Shown: positions 25,465-33,349 of the stretch, one piece after another
Numbering within the stretch: position 1 is the first letter of the stretch
Layout of the letters: the number at the start of each line of letters is the position of its first letter
Program-made: the position numbers and the translations under genes
Notes under the pieces: model-generated
The model's database searches: none
The model's input: the letters and a program-made list of their open reading frames with translations, nothing else
Told to the model about the DNA's origin: nothing
NCBI RefSeq assembly: GCF_001570365.1
Contig: NZ_BBYK01000054.1
Span: 62,001 to 126,000, forward strand
Direction: 5' to 3'
Origin: Microtetraspora fusca
Lineage (GTDB): Bacteria > Actinomycetota > Actinomycetes > Streptosporangiales > Streptosporangiaceae
DNA: 64,000 nt

Positions 25465-25917
25465 ATGGGTGCCATCGCACGCAGGGAGTCCGGATGGCCC
25501 TTCCCGGATCTGCTGGAACTGCTGGAATCGCCGCTGATGGGGATGCGCTCGTCCGCCGAGCTGATCCGAATCGAGGACTACGTGGAAGGCGACCGGTACA
25601 TCGTACGGGCCGAGCTTCCGGGCATTGACCCATCGCAGAATGTCGACATCACCCTCACCAACGGGGTGCTCGAAATACGCGCGGAGAAGAGTGAGGAGAC
25701 GAGGGAGCGCCGCCGCTCCGAGTTCCACTACGGGTCGCTCTACCGCTCCATCACGCTTCCGCCGGATGTTCAGGAGGACGACGTCCAGGCCACGTACAAG
25801 GACGGTGTCCTCGAGGTGAGCGTCGGCCTGGAGAAGGAGAAGAAGCCCGAGAGGCGGAGGATCCCGATCCAGCGGACGCCGGGCGAGGAAGGCCCGCAGA
25901 CCGGAGAGGCGACCTGA
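25465..25917 (+). CDS. hspX: HspX-like small heat shock protein (alpha-crystallin family)
   Basis: A 150-residue Hsp20. The alpha-crystallin domain (about 35-128) includes RAELPGIDPSQNVDITLTNG and the family end motif KDGVLEVSV. The N-terminal FPDLLELLESP and IRIEDYVEGDRY segments follow M. tuberculosis HspX closely (144 residues there). Such holdase chaperones protect proteins in dormancy. ATG 25465 was chosen because AAGGGAG lies 6 nt upstream and length matches HspX. In-frame ATGs at 25429 and 25447 are alternatives. Three DosR-like boxes lie upstream and a terminator follows. Confidence 0.88.
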   Translation: MGAIARRESGWPFPDLLELLESPLMGMRSSAELIRIEDYVEGDRYIVRAELPGIDPSQNVDITLTNGVLEIRAEKSEETRERRRSEFHYGSLYRSITLPPDVQEDDVQATYKDGVLEVSVGLEKEKKPERRRIPIQRTPGEEGPQTGEAT

Positions 25918-25931
25918 CTCCGAGACAATCG

Positions 25932-25957
25932 GGGCGGGGGCCGGTGGGCTCCCGCCC
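25932..25957. terminator. Terminator between hsp20 and the CBS-BON gene
   Basis: A GGGCGGG/CCCGCCC stem with partly paired interior is followed by TTT, 15 bp past the hsp20 stop and in front of the converging CBS-BON gene. Confidence 0.7.
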
Positions 25958-26099
25958 TTTCACTGTCACGGGAGCGACGCCGTCCACGCGCCTCGGGCGT
26001 CCGGTCCGTCTGGCCGTGATCTGCTCGTGGCTGCGCCGAGCGCCCTGGCCTGCTGGGACGGCGCGTCGGCCTCGCGGGTGGACGCGCCGGGGAGTGCAG

Positions 26100-26801
26100 T
26101 CAGCGGCGGCTCCACCGTGAGGTGTCGTCCTCTTCCCACTCCAGCTTGTCGACGACGTCGATCACGCCGTGGACCCGGCGGGCCATGGCGACCACGATGG
26201 CGGCGTCGCTGCGCCGGGTCGTCCACCCGGTCAGCGTGACGACCCCCTGACGCACGTCCGCCTCGATCCGCGAGTTCTCCGCCCACAGCGAGTGCCCGAC
26301 GACGTCCTCGTATATCTCCTTGGCGAGGTCGGCGTCGCTGCGTACGAACACCCGGAGCATGTCCTGGCGGCTGATGATGCCGATGAGGACGCCGTTCGCG
26401 TCCACGACGGGCAGCCTCTTCACCCCGTGCTGGTCCATCAGCCGGATCGCCGCGACGACGGAGGCGCCGGGCGGGACGGTCACCGCCGGGGACGTCATCA
26501 GCTCCGCGGCGGTCTCGCCGTGGGCGGTGTCCCTGATGCTGTGGTTCTTCTCGGTGAGGCGGTGCCGCAGGCGGGCGCGCAGCGGCGGATGGTAGCCCTC
26601 TCCGTAGTACTGCTCCTTGAACTGCTCCTTGCGCAGCAGATCGGCCTCGGAGATGACCCCGATCACGTGGCCCTCGTCATCCACCACCGGTACGGCGCTC
26701 ACACTGTGCGCGATGAGCACTTCCGCGACGTCCTTGAAAGAGGTGCCTCCGTCGACGGACACCACATGCGGGGCCATGACGTCCCTCACTTTGACGCGCA
26801 T
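26100..26801 (-). CDS. CBS-pair plus BON domain protein
   Basis: A 233-residue protein. The two CBS motifs lie at about 1-65 (VRDVMAPHVVSVDGGTSF...DEGHVIGVISEADLL) and 88-150 (ELMTSPAVTVPPGA...LIGIISRQDMLRVF). A BON domain lies at about 155-222 (EADVRQGVVTLTGWT). CBS pairs bind adenosine ligands. The protein is a relative of M. tuberculosis hypoxic response protein Hrp1, with BON added. GGAGG lies 6 nt before the ATG. A strong DosR-like box is 80-93 bp upstream, making it a likely DosR target. Confidence 0.85.
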   Translation of the reverse strand: MRVKVRDVMAPHVVSVDGGTSFKDVAEVLIAHSVSAVPVVDDEGHVIGVISEADLLRKEQFKEQYYGEGYHPPLRARLRHRLTEKNHSIRDTAHGETAAELMTSPAVTVPPGASVVAAIRLMDQHGVKRLPVVDANGVLIGIISRQDMLRVFVRSDADLAKEIYEDVVGHSLWAENSRIEADVRQGVVTLTGWTTRRSDAAIVVAMARRVHGVIDVVDKLEWEEDDTSRWSRR

Positions 26802-26880
26802 CACGTGCCTCCAAACACGGTCGGGAAAACGGTGGGAATGCCCGACCACCATCCAAGTGGCGCGGGGCGGCGGCGGGCAG

Positions 26881-26894
26881 AGGTCGGAAGTCCC
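26881..26894 (-). promoter_or_regulatory. DosR-box-like site before the CBS-BON gene
   Basis: On the minus strand GGGACTTCCGACCT fits the GGGACTT-N2-G-N-CC core, preceded by TTTC as in many DosR boxes. It lies 80-93 bp upstream of the CBS-BON ATG. Confidence 0.65.
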
Positions 26895-27000
26895 GAAACG
26901 GAGGGCACTTCGGACGTAGAGCGCAGCTCATGCCCGCCCCGGCCTCCCACCGCGGCAGGCCTCGGAGCGTACGGTCGGCGGCACGCGGGTTCCTCCTCCT

Positions 27001-28011
27001 CTACGGCAGGAGCACGGCCGCGCCCTCGACGCGGTCGGCGGCGAGATCGGCCAGGGCCTGGTCGGCGGCCTCGAAGGGGTAGGGCGTGGTCGCGACCCGG
27101 GGAGGGTGCAGCGCGGCGAGTTCGAGGAACGCCCGCCCGTCCGCGCGGGTGTTCGCCGTGACGCTGCGCAGGGTCCGCTCCTGGAACAGGTGGCGTTCGT
27201 AGTTGAGCACCGGGATGTCGGTCAGGTGGATCCCCGCCACGGCGAGCGTCCCGCCGCGGTCCAGGGCCGCGAGGGCGGGCGGCACGAGGTCGCCCACCGG
27301 CGCGAACAGGATGGCCGCGTCCAGCGGCTCGGGCGGCGGGTCCCATGCCCCGCCCGCCGACCGCGCGCCCAGCTCCAGGGCCAGCTCCCGCGCCTGCTCC
27401 GATCGCGTCATCACGTGCACGGCGGAGCCCTGGGCGATGGCGACCTGCGCCGTCAGGTGGGCCGAGGCGCCGAAGCCGTAGATCCCGAGACGGCCCCCGG
27501 GCGGCAGGTCGGCGCGGAGCAGGGCCCGATAGCCGATGATCCCCGCGCACAGCAGCGGCGCGAGCGTCTCGGCGGCGCCGTCGTCCGGCAGGGGGTACGC
27601 GAAGCCCGCCGGCACGGTGACGTACTCGGCGTAGCCGCCGTCGGCGTCCCAGCCGGTGTAGGTGGACGCCGGGCAGAGGTTCTCCGCTCCGCGCAGGCAG
27701 TAGCGGCAGCGTCCGCACGTCGAGCGCAGCCAGGCCACGCCCACCCTGGCGCCGAGCAGCGGGGCCTCCGCTCCGGGGCCGTGCGCGGCCACCCTGCCGA
27801 CGACCTCGTGGCCGGGGACGGTCCTCGGCCGCCGCGGAGGCAGGTCGCCCTCCGCCAGATGGAGGTCCGTACGGCAGACCGCGCACGCCTCGACACGTAC
27901 GAGCAGCTCGCCGGGGCCGGGGGTGGGGATCGGGAGCCGCGTCCGTTCGAGGGGACGCGTGGCGATCGGGCCCGGACGGGCGACCACCCAGGCGTCCATC
28001 CCGGCGTCCAT
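27001..28011 (-). CDS. Zinc-dependent alcohol dehydrogenase
   Basis: A 336-residue MDR-family dehydrogenase. Catalytic zinc ligands are visible in [12 protein letters not shown] and GHEVVG. The four structural-zinc cysteines are in [15 protein letters not shown] (about 95-110). The Rossmann dinucleotide loop [11 protein letters not shown] lies near 177. It probably oxidises or reduces alcohols and aldehydes with NAD(P), helping redox balance when oxygen is low. ATG 28011 has AGAGGA 9 nt upstream. A TTG at 28020 is an alternative. The gerW gene is 115 bp upstream on the same strand, so they may share a transcript. Confidence 0.87.
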   Translation of the reverse strand: MDAGMDAWVVARPGPIATRPLERTRLPIPTPGPGELLVRVEACAVCRTDLHLAEGDLPPRRPRTVPGHEVVGRVAAHGPGAEAPLLGARVGVAWLRSTCGRCRYCLRGAENLCPASTYTGWDADGGYAEYVTVPAGFAYPLPDDGAAETLAPLLCAGIIGYRALLRADLPPGGRLGIYGFGASAHLTAQVAIAQGSAVHVMTRSEQARELALELGARSAGGAWDPPPEPLDAAILFAPVGDLVPPALAALDRGGTLAVAGIHLTDIPVLNYERHLFQERTLRSVTANTRADGRAFLELAALHPPRVATTPYPFEAADQALADLAADRVEGAAVLLP

Positions 28012-28126
28012 GATGGTCAATCCTCTCGTCCTCCAGGTGCGTGGCGGTGTTCGGTACGCCGTTCCGGCGCAGTCGGGGGAGTCCTGACAGTGGGGTAGGC
28101 CCTCATGGCCGGCCGGGGAGCCGCGG

Positions 28127-28474
28127 TCAGCGTCTCCTCGCCCGGAGGCGCGCGATCGTCCGGATGGTCAACAGCGCGACCACCAGGACGAACTGGCCTC
28201 CTATGATCACCTTGTTGACGTCCACCACGGGTTGCCAGCGCACGGTGCCGTCTTTGATCACGAACACTCCGGCCGGGCTCGCGCCGAGGCCGAATCCGGC
28301 GCCCAGGCCCTCCGCGGGGTTGTCGCCCTCCTGCTTGCCGCTGCCGCCCCCTCCGCCTCCCGCGACCCGGGCGACCGGGATGACCGTTATGCCGTCCTGA
28401 ACGATCGGTTCGCCGAACACGCGTTTGACCGTGGCTTTGTCCTGTGCTTGCTCGATCATCTGGATGATGTCCAT
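28127..28474 (-). CDS. GerW/YtfJ family protein
   Basis: A 115-residue protein of the Spore_YtfJ (GerW) family. It has [19 protein letters not shown], then a Gly-rich segment (GGGGGGSG), [21 protein letters not shown] and a final hydrophobic helix of about 86-106 with a basic tail. In Bacillus the relative is spore-associated. In actinomycetes such proteins occur in stress and dormancy clusters, and the biochemical role is unknown. AAAGGGGG precedes the ATG. A DosR-like box is 14 bp upstream of the start. Confidence 0.82.
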   Translation of the reverse strand: MDIIQMIEQAQDKATVKRVFGEPIVQDGITVIPVARVAGGGGGGSGKQEGDNPAEGLGAGFGLGASPAGVFVIKDGTVRWQPVVDVNKVIIGGQFVLVVALLTIRTIARLRARRR

Positions 28475-28487
28475 CACGACCCCCTTT

Positions 28488-28501
28488 GCGGCGAATGTCC
28501 C
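28488..28501 (-). promoter_or_regulatory. DosR-box-like site between gerW and usp
   Basis: GGGACATTCGCCGC on the minus strand fits the DosR core. It lies between the divergent gerW and usp genes. A weaker left half-site GGGACCTGTGAGGG at 28572-28585 (plus) lies closer to usp. Confidence 0.5.
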
Positions 28502-28607
28502 TCTATCCATTCCCGCGTACGGCGACCGCGAAAGGCGGAAAACCGCACCTCCGGACGTGGCCGGGTACACAGGGACCTGTGAGGGTTCGCGATGAAGGAG
28601 AGAAAAG

Positions 28608-29462
28608 ATGATCATCGTTGGTGTCGACGGTTCCGCGGCGGGGCTGGAGGCCGCCGCCTGGGCGGCTCGTGAGGCGGCGCTGCGCGGCGCCCCTTTGCGC
28701 GTGGTCCACGCGATGCCGAAGTGGGCCTCCGAGATGCCTCCCCATGGTCCGTACACGGACGTGGCGAGGTGGATGCGCGAAGGGGCCGACTCCGTCGTCG
28801 CCGAGGCGTTGGACCGGATCGGCGAGCAGGAAGGCGACGTCGCCGTCGAGTCCGCCCTCTTGCCCGGGGACGCCCGGACCGCGTTGATCAAGGCCGCGAA
28901 GGAGGCGGAGCTGCTCGTGGTCGGCAACCACGGGCTCGGCGGCTTCCGCGGGCTTCTGCTGGGCTCCGTGGCGCTTGGTGTGGCCGGGAGGGCGCCGTCC
29001 CCTGTCGTCGTGGTCCGCACGCTCCCGGCGGAGGGCCGCCGCAGGATCGTGGTGGGCGTGGACGGGTCGCCGTCGAACGCCGACGCCGTCGAGTTCGCGT
29101 TCGCCGAGGCCGCCCTTCAGGACGTGGAACTGCACGCCGTCCACGCATGGCGGGGGCTGGTCGCCGGCGGCGGCTTCGAGGCCGCCGCGTCCGCGCAGGA
29201 GGAGGACGGCCTGCGCGCCATGCTGTCCGAGGCGCTGGCGGGCCCGGCGCGCCGCCATCCCGAGGTGAAGGTCACCGAGCACGTCGTCAACGGGCACCCG
29301 GTCGAGGTGCTGAAGGAGGCGTCGACCGGGGCGGGGCTCCTCGTCGTCGGGTCCCGGGGGCGCGGCGACCTGGCCGGGCTGGTGCTCGGCTCCGTCAGCA
29401 ACGCTCTCCTCCAGCACGCCGACTGCCCGGTGGCCGTGACCCCGCCGCCCCGGGAGCCGTGA
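28608..29462 (+). CDS. Tandem universal stress protein
   Basis: A 284-residue protein with two Usp domains (about 1-140 and 145-280). Each begins IIVGVDGS or IVVGVDGSPSN. The second ATP-binding loop is well kept (VVGSRGRGDLAGLVLGSVS). The first is GNHGLGGFRGLLLGSV. This is the layout of M. tuberculosis Rv2623, a DosR-regulated ATP-binding protein linked to growth arrest. GAAGGAG precedes the ATG. DosR-like sites lie upstream in the gap shared with gerW. Confidence 0.9.
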   Translation: MIIVGVDGSAAGLEAAAWAAREAALRGAPLRVVHAMPKWASEMPPHGPYTDVARWMREGADSVVAEALDRIGEQEGDVAVESALLPGDARTALIKAAKEAELLVVGNHGLGGFRGLLLGSVALGVAGRAPSPVVVVRTLPAEGRRRIVVGVDGSPSNADAVEFAFAEAALQDVELHAVHAWRGLVAGGGFEAAASAQEEDGLRAMLSEALAGPARRHPEVKVTEHVVNGHPVEVLKEASTGAGLLVVGSRGRGDLAGLVLGSVSNALLQHADCPVAVTPPPREP

Positions 29463-29547
29463 CCTCGCACGGCGCGATCCAGGCATGTACGGGCCTCCGC
29501 CCAGGGGAGTGATTCACCGCGCCCGGGAGCCGTGAGACGCGAACGGA

Positions 29548-29576
29548 GGCGGGGCCGGTTGTTCACCGGACCCGCC
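29548..29576. terminator. Bidirectional terminator between usp and the DUF1876 gene
   Basis: An 11-position stem with one mismatch (GGCGGG-g-CCGG against CCGG-a-CCCGCC) around a 7-nt loop lies between the converging genes. Confidence 0.65.
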
Positions 29577-29610
29577 CCCGTTCCAGATTCCGCGGGCGAC
29601 CCGAGAAGGC

Positions 29611-29877
29611 TCAGCGGGACCGGGACGCCGCGGCGAACTGGGCCACGTCCTCGGCGCCGTCCTCGATCAGTTTGGCCGCCAGGTCGGACAGGGCGCGCCC
29701 TGCCGCCAGCTCGTCCCCGATCTCCGGCACCGGCCGGTCATGCGGGTTACGCCGGGCGTGTGCCACGCTCTCGTGCCGGGTGCCGTCACCCGCGTGCAGC
29801 ACGGCCCTGGCCGTGGTCACCTGGTCGGTCTCGTCCTCGTCGATGAAGATCTCGACGTTCCATTCCTTGCGCTCCAT
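29611..29877 (-). CDS. Rv1738-like DUF1876 protein
   Basis: An 88-residue protein with KEWNVEIFIDEDETDQVTTA, then L.AGDGT and a C-terminal helix VPEIGDELAAGRALSDLAAKL, which are the marks of the DUF1876 family. Rv1738 is among the most strongly induced DosR genes in M. tuberculosis and folds like ribosome hibernation factors, so a role in quieting translation has been proposed. GGAGG lies 11 nt before the ATG. The best DosR-like box of the window is 52-65 bp upstream. Confidence 0.85.
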   Translation of the reverse strand: MERKEWNVEIFIDEDETDQVTTARAVLHAGDGTRHESVAHARRNPHDRPVPEIGDELAAGRALSDLAAKLIEDGAEDVAQFAAASRSR

Positions 29878-29928
29878 AGCGAACACACCTCCCGATTTCA
29901 GCGTCCCCTTGGTCCATGGCGAACGGAA

Positions 29929-29942
29929 GGGACTTTTGTCCT
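29929..29942 (+). promoter_or_regulatory. Near-consensus DosR box before the DUF1876 gene
   Basis: GGGACTTTTGTCCT is close to the palindromic DosR consensus (GGGACT-N3-AGTCCC type). It lies 52-65 bp upstream of the DUF1876 start in the gap after the HTH-flavin protein gene, which gives the DUF1876 gene its own promoter. Confidence 0.75.
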
Positions 29943-29981
29943 GGCATGTCGCTATTTGTGACTTTTGTGGAGAATTTACTG

Positions 29982-30650
29982 TCAAAAGCCGCGGATCCGG
30001 CGGCCGCTGATGGTGTGCGGCACGATCCTGATGTACGCCTCGCGCACGCCTCCGGCCCAGGGCTCCACCCCGGTGCCGGCCGCCTCCTCCAACTCGTCCG
30101 CCGAGACGTGGTGCGCGGGCCCCTGGACGAGGACGCTCCACCCCTCGCGGTTGACCTCGTCGATGTGGTCGACCTCGAAGCCGATCGTCAGCTCGACGCC
30201 CTCCAAACCGGTGCGCACCGCCTCCTCCATCGGCCCGCCGTACTGGGTGCGGAAGACGATCGCGCCCTTGTGGACCTTGAAATTCACGGGGAGGACCGTC
30301 GGCCCGGAGTGCCCGCTGAAGGCGACCCTGCCCACGCCGCCCGGCTCGATCAGGCGCATGCACTCCTCGGGGTCGAGCGCGTGCAGCACCGGGTGCGCCG
30401 CGGCCGGTCCCTGGCCGGGAGGCCGGTCCATGCCGGCGCCGAGCAGATCGTCGGTGGTGGTCTCCAGCGCCGCGGCGAGCCGCAGCAGCGCCTCCTCCGT
30501 GATCGAGGCGGCGGACTCCTCGACGTACTCCACGAAACCGGGCGCCATGCCCGCGCGCTCGGCCAGATCCTCACGGCTGAGTCCCAGGCGCTTGCGGTGA
30601 TGGGCGATGCGGCGGCCAAGGTCACCGGGCGAGACCGTTCGGCGGGACAT
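29982..30650 (-). CDS. XRE-type HTH fused to a PNPOx-like flavin split barrel
   Basis: A 222-residue protein. Residues about 10-65 form an XRE/Cro helix-turn-helix (LGRRIAHHRKRLGLSREDLA, then FVEYVEESAASIT). Residues about 88-215 form a pyridoxamine-phosphate-oxidase-like split barrel (VGRVAFSGHSGPTVLPVNFKV, GWSVLVQGPAHHV), a fold that binds FMN, F420 or heme. The combination suggests a redox- or cofactor-responsive DNA-binding protein. GAGGGGAG precedes the ATG. It is divergent from a CBS-BON gene across a region with a palindrome, a DosR-like box and a GC hairpin. Confidence 0.8.
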   Translation of the reverse strand: MSRRTVSPGDLGRRIAHHRKRLGLSREDLAERAGMAPGFVEYVEESAASITEEALLRLAAALETTTDDLLGAGMDRPPGQGPAAAHPVLHALDPEECMRLIEPGGVGRVAFSGHSGPTVLPVNFKVHKGAIVFRTQYGGPMEEAVRTGLEGVELTIGFEVDHIDEVNREGWSVLVQGPAHHVSADELEEAAGTGVEPWAGGVREAYIRIVPHTISGRRIRGF

Positions 30651-30740
30651 CGGCTCCCCTCTCTTCATCGGGGGTCATGACACCTTCAGAAGCGACGGTA
30701 CGCCGTGCCCGCCGCCGTCGTCGCGATACCCCTGCCAAGA

Positions 30741-30762
30741 CCGCTTATACCGCTCTAAGCGG
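30741..30762. promoter_or_regulatory. Palindrome between the HTH-flavin gene and CBS-BON gene
   Basis: Perfect 7-bp arms CCGCTTA and TAAGCGG flank an 8-nt spacer. It lies 9 bp left of the DosR-like box. It is a candidate operator for the adjacent HTH-flavin protein. Confidence 0.5.
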
Positions 30763-30770
30763 GGCATTCT

Positions 30771-30784
30771 GGGACCTAAGCCCT
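30771..30784 (+). promoter_or_regulatory. DosR-box-like site before the second CBS-BON gene
   Basis: GGGACCTAAGCCCT carries both half-sites of the DosR box. It lies 90 bp upstream of the CBS-BON ATG and about 120 bp from the divergent HTH-flavin gene. Confidence 0.65.
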
Positions 30785-30805
30785 GCGTGCGGAGGACGTA
30801 CGCCG

Positions 30806-30831
30806 CTGCCCGGGGGCTCCGCCCCGGGCAG
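30806..30831 (+). promoter_or_regulatory. GC hairpin in the CBS-BON leader
   Basis: A perfect 10-bp stem (CTGCCCGGGG/CCCCGGGCAG) with a GCTCCG loop lies 43 bp before the CBS-BON ATG and 22 bp after the DosR-like box, hence in the probable 5' UTR. It could stabilise the mRNA or attenuate it. Confidence 0.5.
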
Positions 30832-30873
30832 ACCCTGGTCGGGAGCGAGGGAGCGGCAGCGAGGGAGGACGCC

Positions 30874-31536
30874 ATGTCCGTCACCGTCAAAGACGTCATG
30901 GGACGTGTGGCCATCGCGGTCCAGGAGGACGCGGGCTTCGCGGACATCGCCGCCGCGATGGAGAGGTTCAGGGTGGGCGCGGTGGCGGTGATCGACGCCG
31001 AGCGCCGGCCCGTCGGCGTCGTCTCGGAGGACGACCTGCTGCTCCACGAGACCGGCGCGCCCGGAGGTCCCGGCGCGCTCCTGGACCCGGGCAGGCGGCG
31101 GCGCGAGCAACGCAAGGCGATCGGCGTCACCGCCGCCGAGATCATGACCACGCCGCCGGTGACCGTGACCCCGGGAACCCCCGTACGGGTCGCCGCGCGG
31201 CTGATGCACGAGAAGCGGATCAAGCAGCTTCCCGTGGTCGACCCGGTCAGCGGGCGCATCGCCGGGACCGTCCACCAGTCCGACCTGCTCCGGGTCTTCA
31301 ACCGGCCGGTGGAGGACATCCGCGCCGACATCGCCGAGGTGCTCGGGCGCGAGGCCGACCCGGAGTGCCTGGACGTCCTCATCGAGTGCGGCATGGTCAC
31401 CATCCGGGGCCGGGTGCGCAGGCGCTCGCAGATCTGCCACCTCGTCGAGGCGGTACGTGCGGTCGAGGGCGTGATCGGCGTGACGACCGAGATCACCTTC
31501 GCCAAGAACGACCTCGTGGTGCCGCCGCTGCACTGA
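30874..31536 (+). CDS. CBS-pair plus BON domain protein
   Basis: A 220-residue protein with CBS motifs at about 1-65 (VKDVMGRVAIAVQEDAGF...RRPVGVVSEDDLL) and 88-148 (EIMTTPPVTVTPGT...GTVHQSDLLRVF). A BON domain lies at about 150-215 (CGMVTIRGRVRRRSQ). It is a paralogue of the CBS-BON gene at 26.1-26.8 kb, sharing domain order and the ...LLRVF junction. GAGGGAGG precedes the ATG. Its promoter region carries a DosR-like box. It likely senses adenosine nucleotides during energy limitation, which is inference from the CBS family. Confidence 0.85.
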   Translation: MSVTVKDVMGRVAIAVQEDAGFADIAAAMERFRVGAVAVIDAERRPVGVVSEDDLLLHETGAPGGPGALLDPGRRRREQRKAIGVTAAEIMTTPPVTVTPGTPVRVAARLMHEKRIKQLPVVDPVSGRIAGTVHQSDLLRVFNRPVEDIRADIAEVLGREADPECLDVLIECGMVTIRGRVRRRSQICHLVEAVRAVEGVIGVTTEITFAKNDLVVPPLH

Positions 31537-31604
31537 TGCCAGAGCCCGAGGCCACGGGGCCCGGTGTTCCGCCGAGGCGCGGCGACGCCGGGCGTCCTCA
31601 AGCA

Positions 31605-31669
31605 CCGGTCACTCGCCGCGGTCGACCTTGAGGCCAGGGCCCCGGTCACTCCCCGCGGTTGACCTTGAG
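31605..31669. repeat. Imperfect duplication of the dosR 3' end
   Basis: A 28-nt segment at 31642-31669, covering the last codons and stop of dosR, is repeated at 31605-31632 with 26 of 28 identities and a 37-bp offset. The downstream copy would encode the same tail (LKVDRGE and stop, against LKVNRGE). Confidence 0.85.
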
Positions 31670-32287
31670 CCGCGCGGCCAGGGCCGCCGCCTGCGTGCGC
31701 CGCTGCATGTTGAGCTTGCTCAGCAGGTTGGACACGTAGTTCTTGACGGTCTTCTCGGCCAGGTAGAGCCGCTCGCCGATCTGCCGGTTGGTCAGCCCCT
31801 CGCCGATCAGCTCCAGGATGTGCCGCTCCTGCTCCGACAGGGCGGCGAGCGGATCGCGCTTGTCGGCCTGCTCGCGCAGGCGCTGCAGCATGGTCGCCGT
31901 CGTCTGCGGGTCGAGCAGCGACTGCCCGGAGGCCACCGTCCGTACCGCGCCGACCAGGTCGGAGCCGTGGATCTGCTTGAGCACGTATCCGGCGGCCCCG
32001 GCCATCACGGCGTCGAACAGCGCCTCGTCGTCGGCGAAGGACGTCAACATGAGGCAGGCCAGCTCGGGCATCCGCGAGCGCACCTCCCGGCAGACGTCGA
32101 CGCCGTTGCCGTCGGGCAGCCGTACGTCGAGGACGGCGACGTCCGGCTTGAGCGCCGGGATGCGGGCGATCGCGGACTCGGCCGTGCCCGCCTCGCCGAT
32201 GACCTCGATGTCGTCCTCGGCCTCGAGCAGGGCCGCCACACCGCGCCGCACGACCTCGTGATCGTCCAGGAGGAATACACGAATCAT
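31646..32287 (-). CDS. dosR: DosR/DevR response regulator
   Basis: A 213-residue NarL-family response regulator. The receiver domain has D8/D9, the phosphorylation site D54 (AVLDVRLPDGNG), T82 and K104. The LuxR-type HTH (about 147-205) has EKTVKNYVS with K179, K182 and N183, and T198. All of these share the numbering of M. tuberculosis DosR, whose C-terminal FAEKTVKNYVSRLL region it nearly repeats. That factor switches on dormancy genes under hypoxia, NO or CO. No sensor kinase is next to it. The start is ATG with a weak SD. A GTG three codons upstream is possible. DosR-like boxes upstream suggest autoregulation. Confidence 0.93.
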   Translation of the reverse strand: MIRVFLLDDHEVVRRGVAALLEAEDDIEVIGEAGTAESAIARIPALKPDVAVLDVRLPDGNGVDVCREVRSRMPELACLMLTSFADDEALFDAVMAGAAGYVLKQIHGSDLVGAVRTVASGQSLLDPQTTATMLQRLREQADKRDPLAALSEQERHILELIGEGLTNRQIGERLYLAEKTVKNYVSNLLSKLNMQRRTQAAALAARLKVNRGE

Positions 32288-32360
32288 GTGATGCACGCTA
32301 GCGTCCGATTCGCCTGGATGGGTAGGCGGCCGGGACGAGGCCGGTCGCTCCGCCACGCGG

Positions 32361-32396
32361 GAGGCGGAGGTCCCGGAATCATGGGACGTTCGGCCG
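32361..32396. promoter_or_regulatory. Two DosR-box-like sites between dosR and usp2
   Basis: GGGACCTCCGCCTC (32361-32374, minus strand) lies 74-87 bp upstream of dosR. GGGACGTTCGGCCG (32383-32396, plus) lies 63-76 bp upstream of the second usp gene. Both match the DosR core and each faces the gene it could control. Confidence 0.65.
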
Positions 32397-32458
32397 CTGG
32401 GCGGCCGAGAGCCGGATGATGGAATGGAACTTCACCGGCCCCGAGAAGGAGACGCGCC

Positions 32459-33349
32459 ATGACCGCACCCATCGTCGTCGGAGTGGACGGTTCCCCGCAG
32501 TCGACCGCGGCGGTGGACTGGGCCGCCGACGACGCGTCCCGCCGGGATGCGCCGCTGAAGATCGTGCACGTCCGCGAGCCGTGGGCGCACCGGTACCCCT
32601 TCCACGGCGTCGAGGGGTACGACCAGTCGCTCTCCGAACACTGCGAGGGTGTGATCAACGCGGCCGCGCAGCGGGCGCGGGAACGGGTCCCCGGGCTCTC
32701 CGTCACCGCGGAGCTGGCCTCCGGCACGGTCGTGGAGAAGCTGAAGGCCGAGTCCCGGAAGGCCGCCGCCATGGTGGTCGGCAGCCGGGGCATGGGCGGC
32801 TTCGCCGGGCTCGTGCTCGGCTCCGTCGGATTGGGCCTGGCAGGTCACGCCGCCTGCCCCGTCGTGATCGTGCGCGGACCGGGCAAGGACGTGCGCGGGC
32901 CGGACGAGGAGGCGGGGCGGGAGATCGTCGTCGGCTTCGACGGCTCCGAGAACTCCGAGGTCGCCATGCGGTACGCGTTCGAGGAGGCCGCGCTGCGCGG
33001 GGTCCCGGTGCGGGTGGTCCACGCCTGGCAGGTGCCCGCGTTCACCCCGTTCGCGATCGGCTACACGCGGGCGCTGGACGAGGTCTTCGAGCAGAGCGCG
33101 GACACCGCCCGCCGGCGGGTCGCGCCGTGGCACGACAAGTACCCCGACGTGCGGGTGGAGCAGTCCTTCGTCTGCGGGCACCCGATCGCGGTCCTGTCGG
33201 AGTTCTCGCGCCAGGCCGACCTTCTCGTGGTCGGATCCCGTGGCCTCGGCGCGTTCGGCTCCGCCGTGCTGGGATCGGTCGGCCACGGCGTCCTGCACCG
33301 GGCTCACTGCGCCGTCGCCGTCGTGGGCCGGGGAGAGGAGGAGCGATGA
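32459..33349 (+). CDS. Tandem universal stress protein
   Basis: A 296-residue protein with two Usp domains (about 1-142 and 155-292). Both nucleotide-binding loops are intact: VVGSRGMGGFAGLVLGSVG and VVGSRGLGAFGSAVLGSVG. Each domain starts IVVGVDGSPQ or IVVGFDGSEN. It is the second Rv2623-like protein of the cluster. GAGAAGGAG precedes the ATG. It overlaps the next CBS gene (ATGA) and lies divergent from dosR. Confidence 0.92.
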   Translation: MTAPIVVGVDGSPQSTAAVDWAADDASRRDAPLKIVHVREPWAHRYPFHGVEGYDQSLSEHCEGVINAAAQRARERVPGLSVTAELASGTVVEKLKAESRKAAAMVVGSRGMGGFAGLVLGSVGLGLAGHAACPVVIVRGPGKDVRGPDEEAGREIVVGFDGSENSEVAMRYAFEEAALRGVPVRVVHAWQVPAFTPFAIGYTRALDEVFEQSADTARRRVAPWHDKYPDVRVEQSFVCGHPIAVLSEFSRQADLLVVGSRGLGAFGSAVLGSVGHGVLHRAHCAVAVVGRGEEER

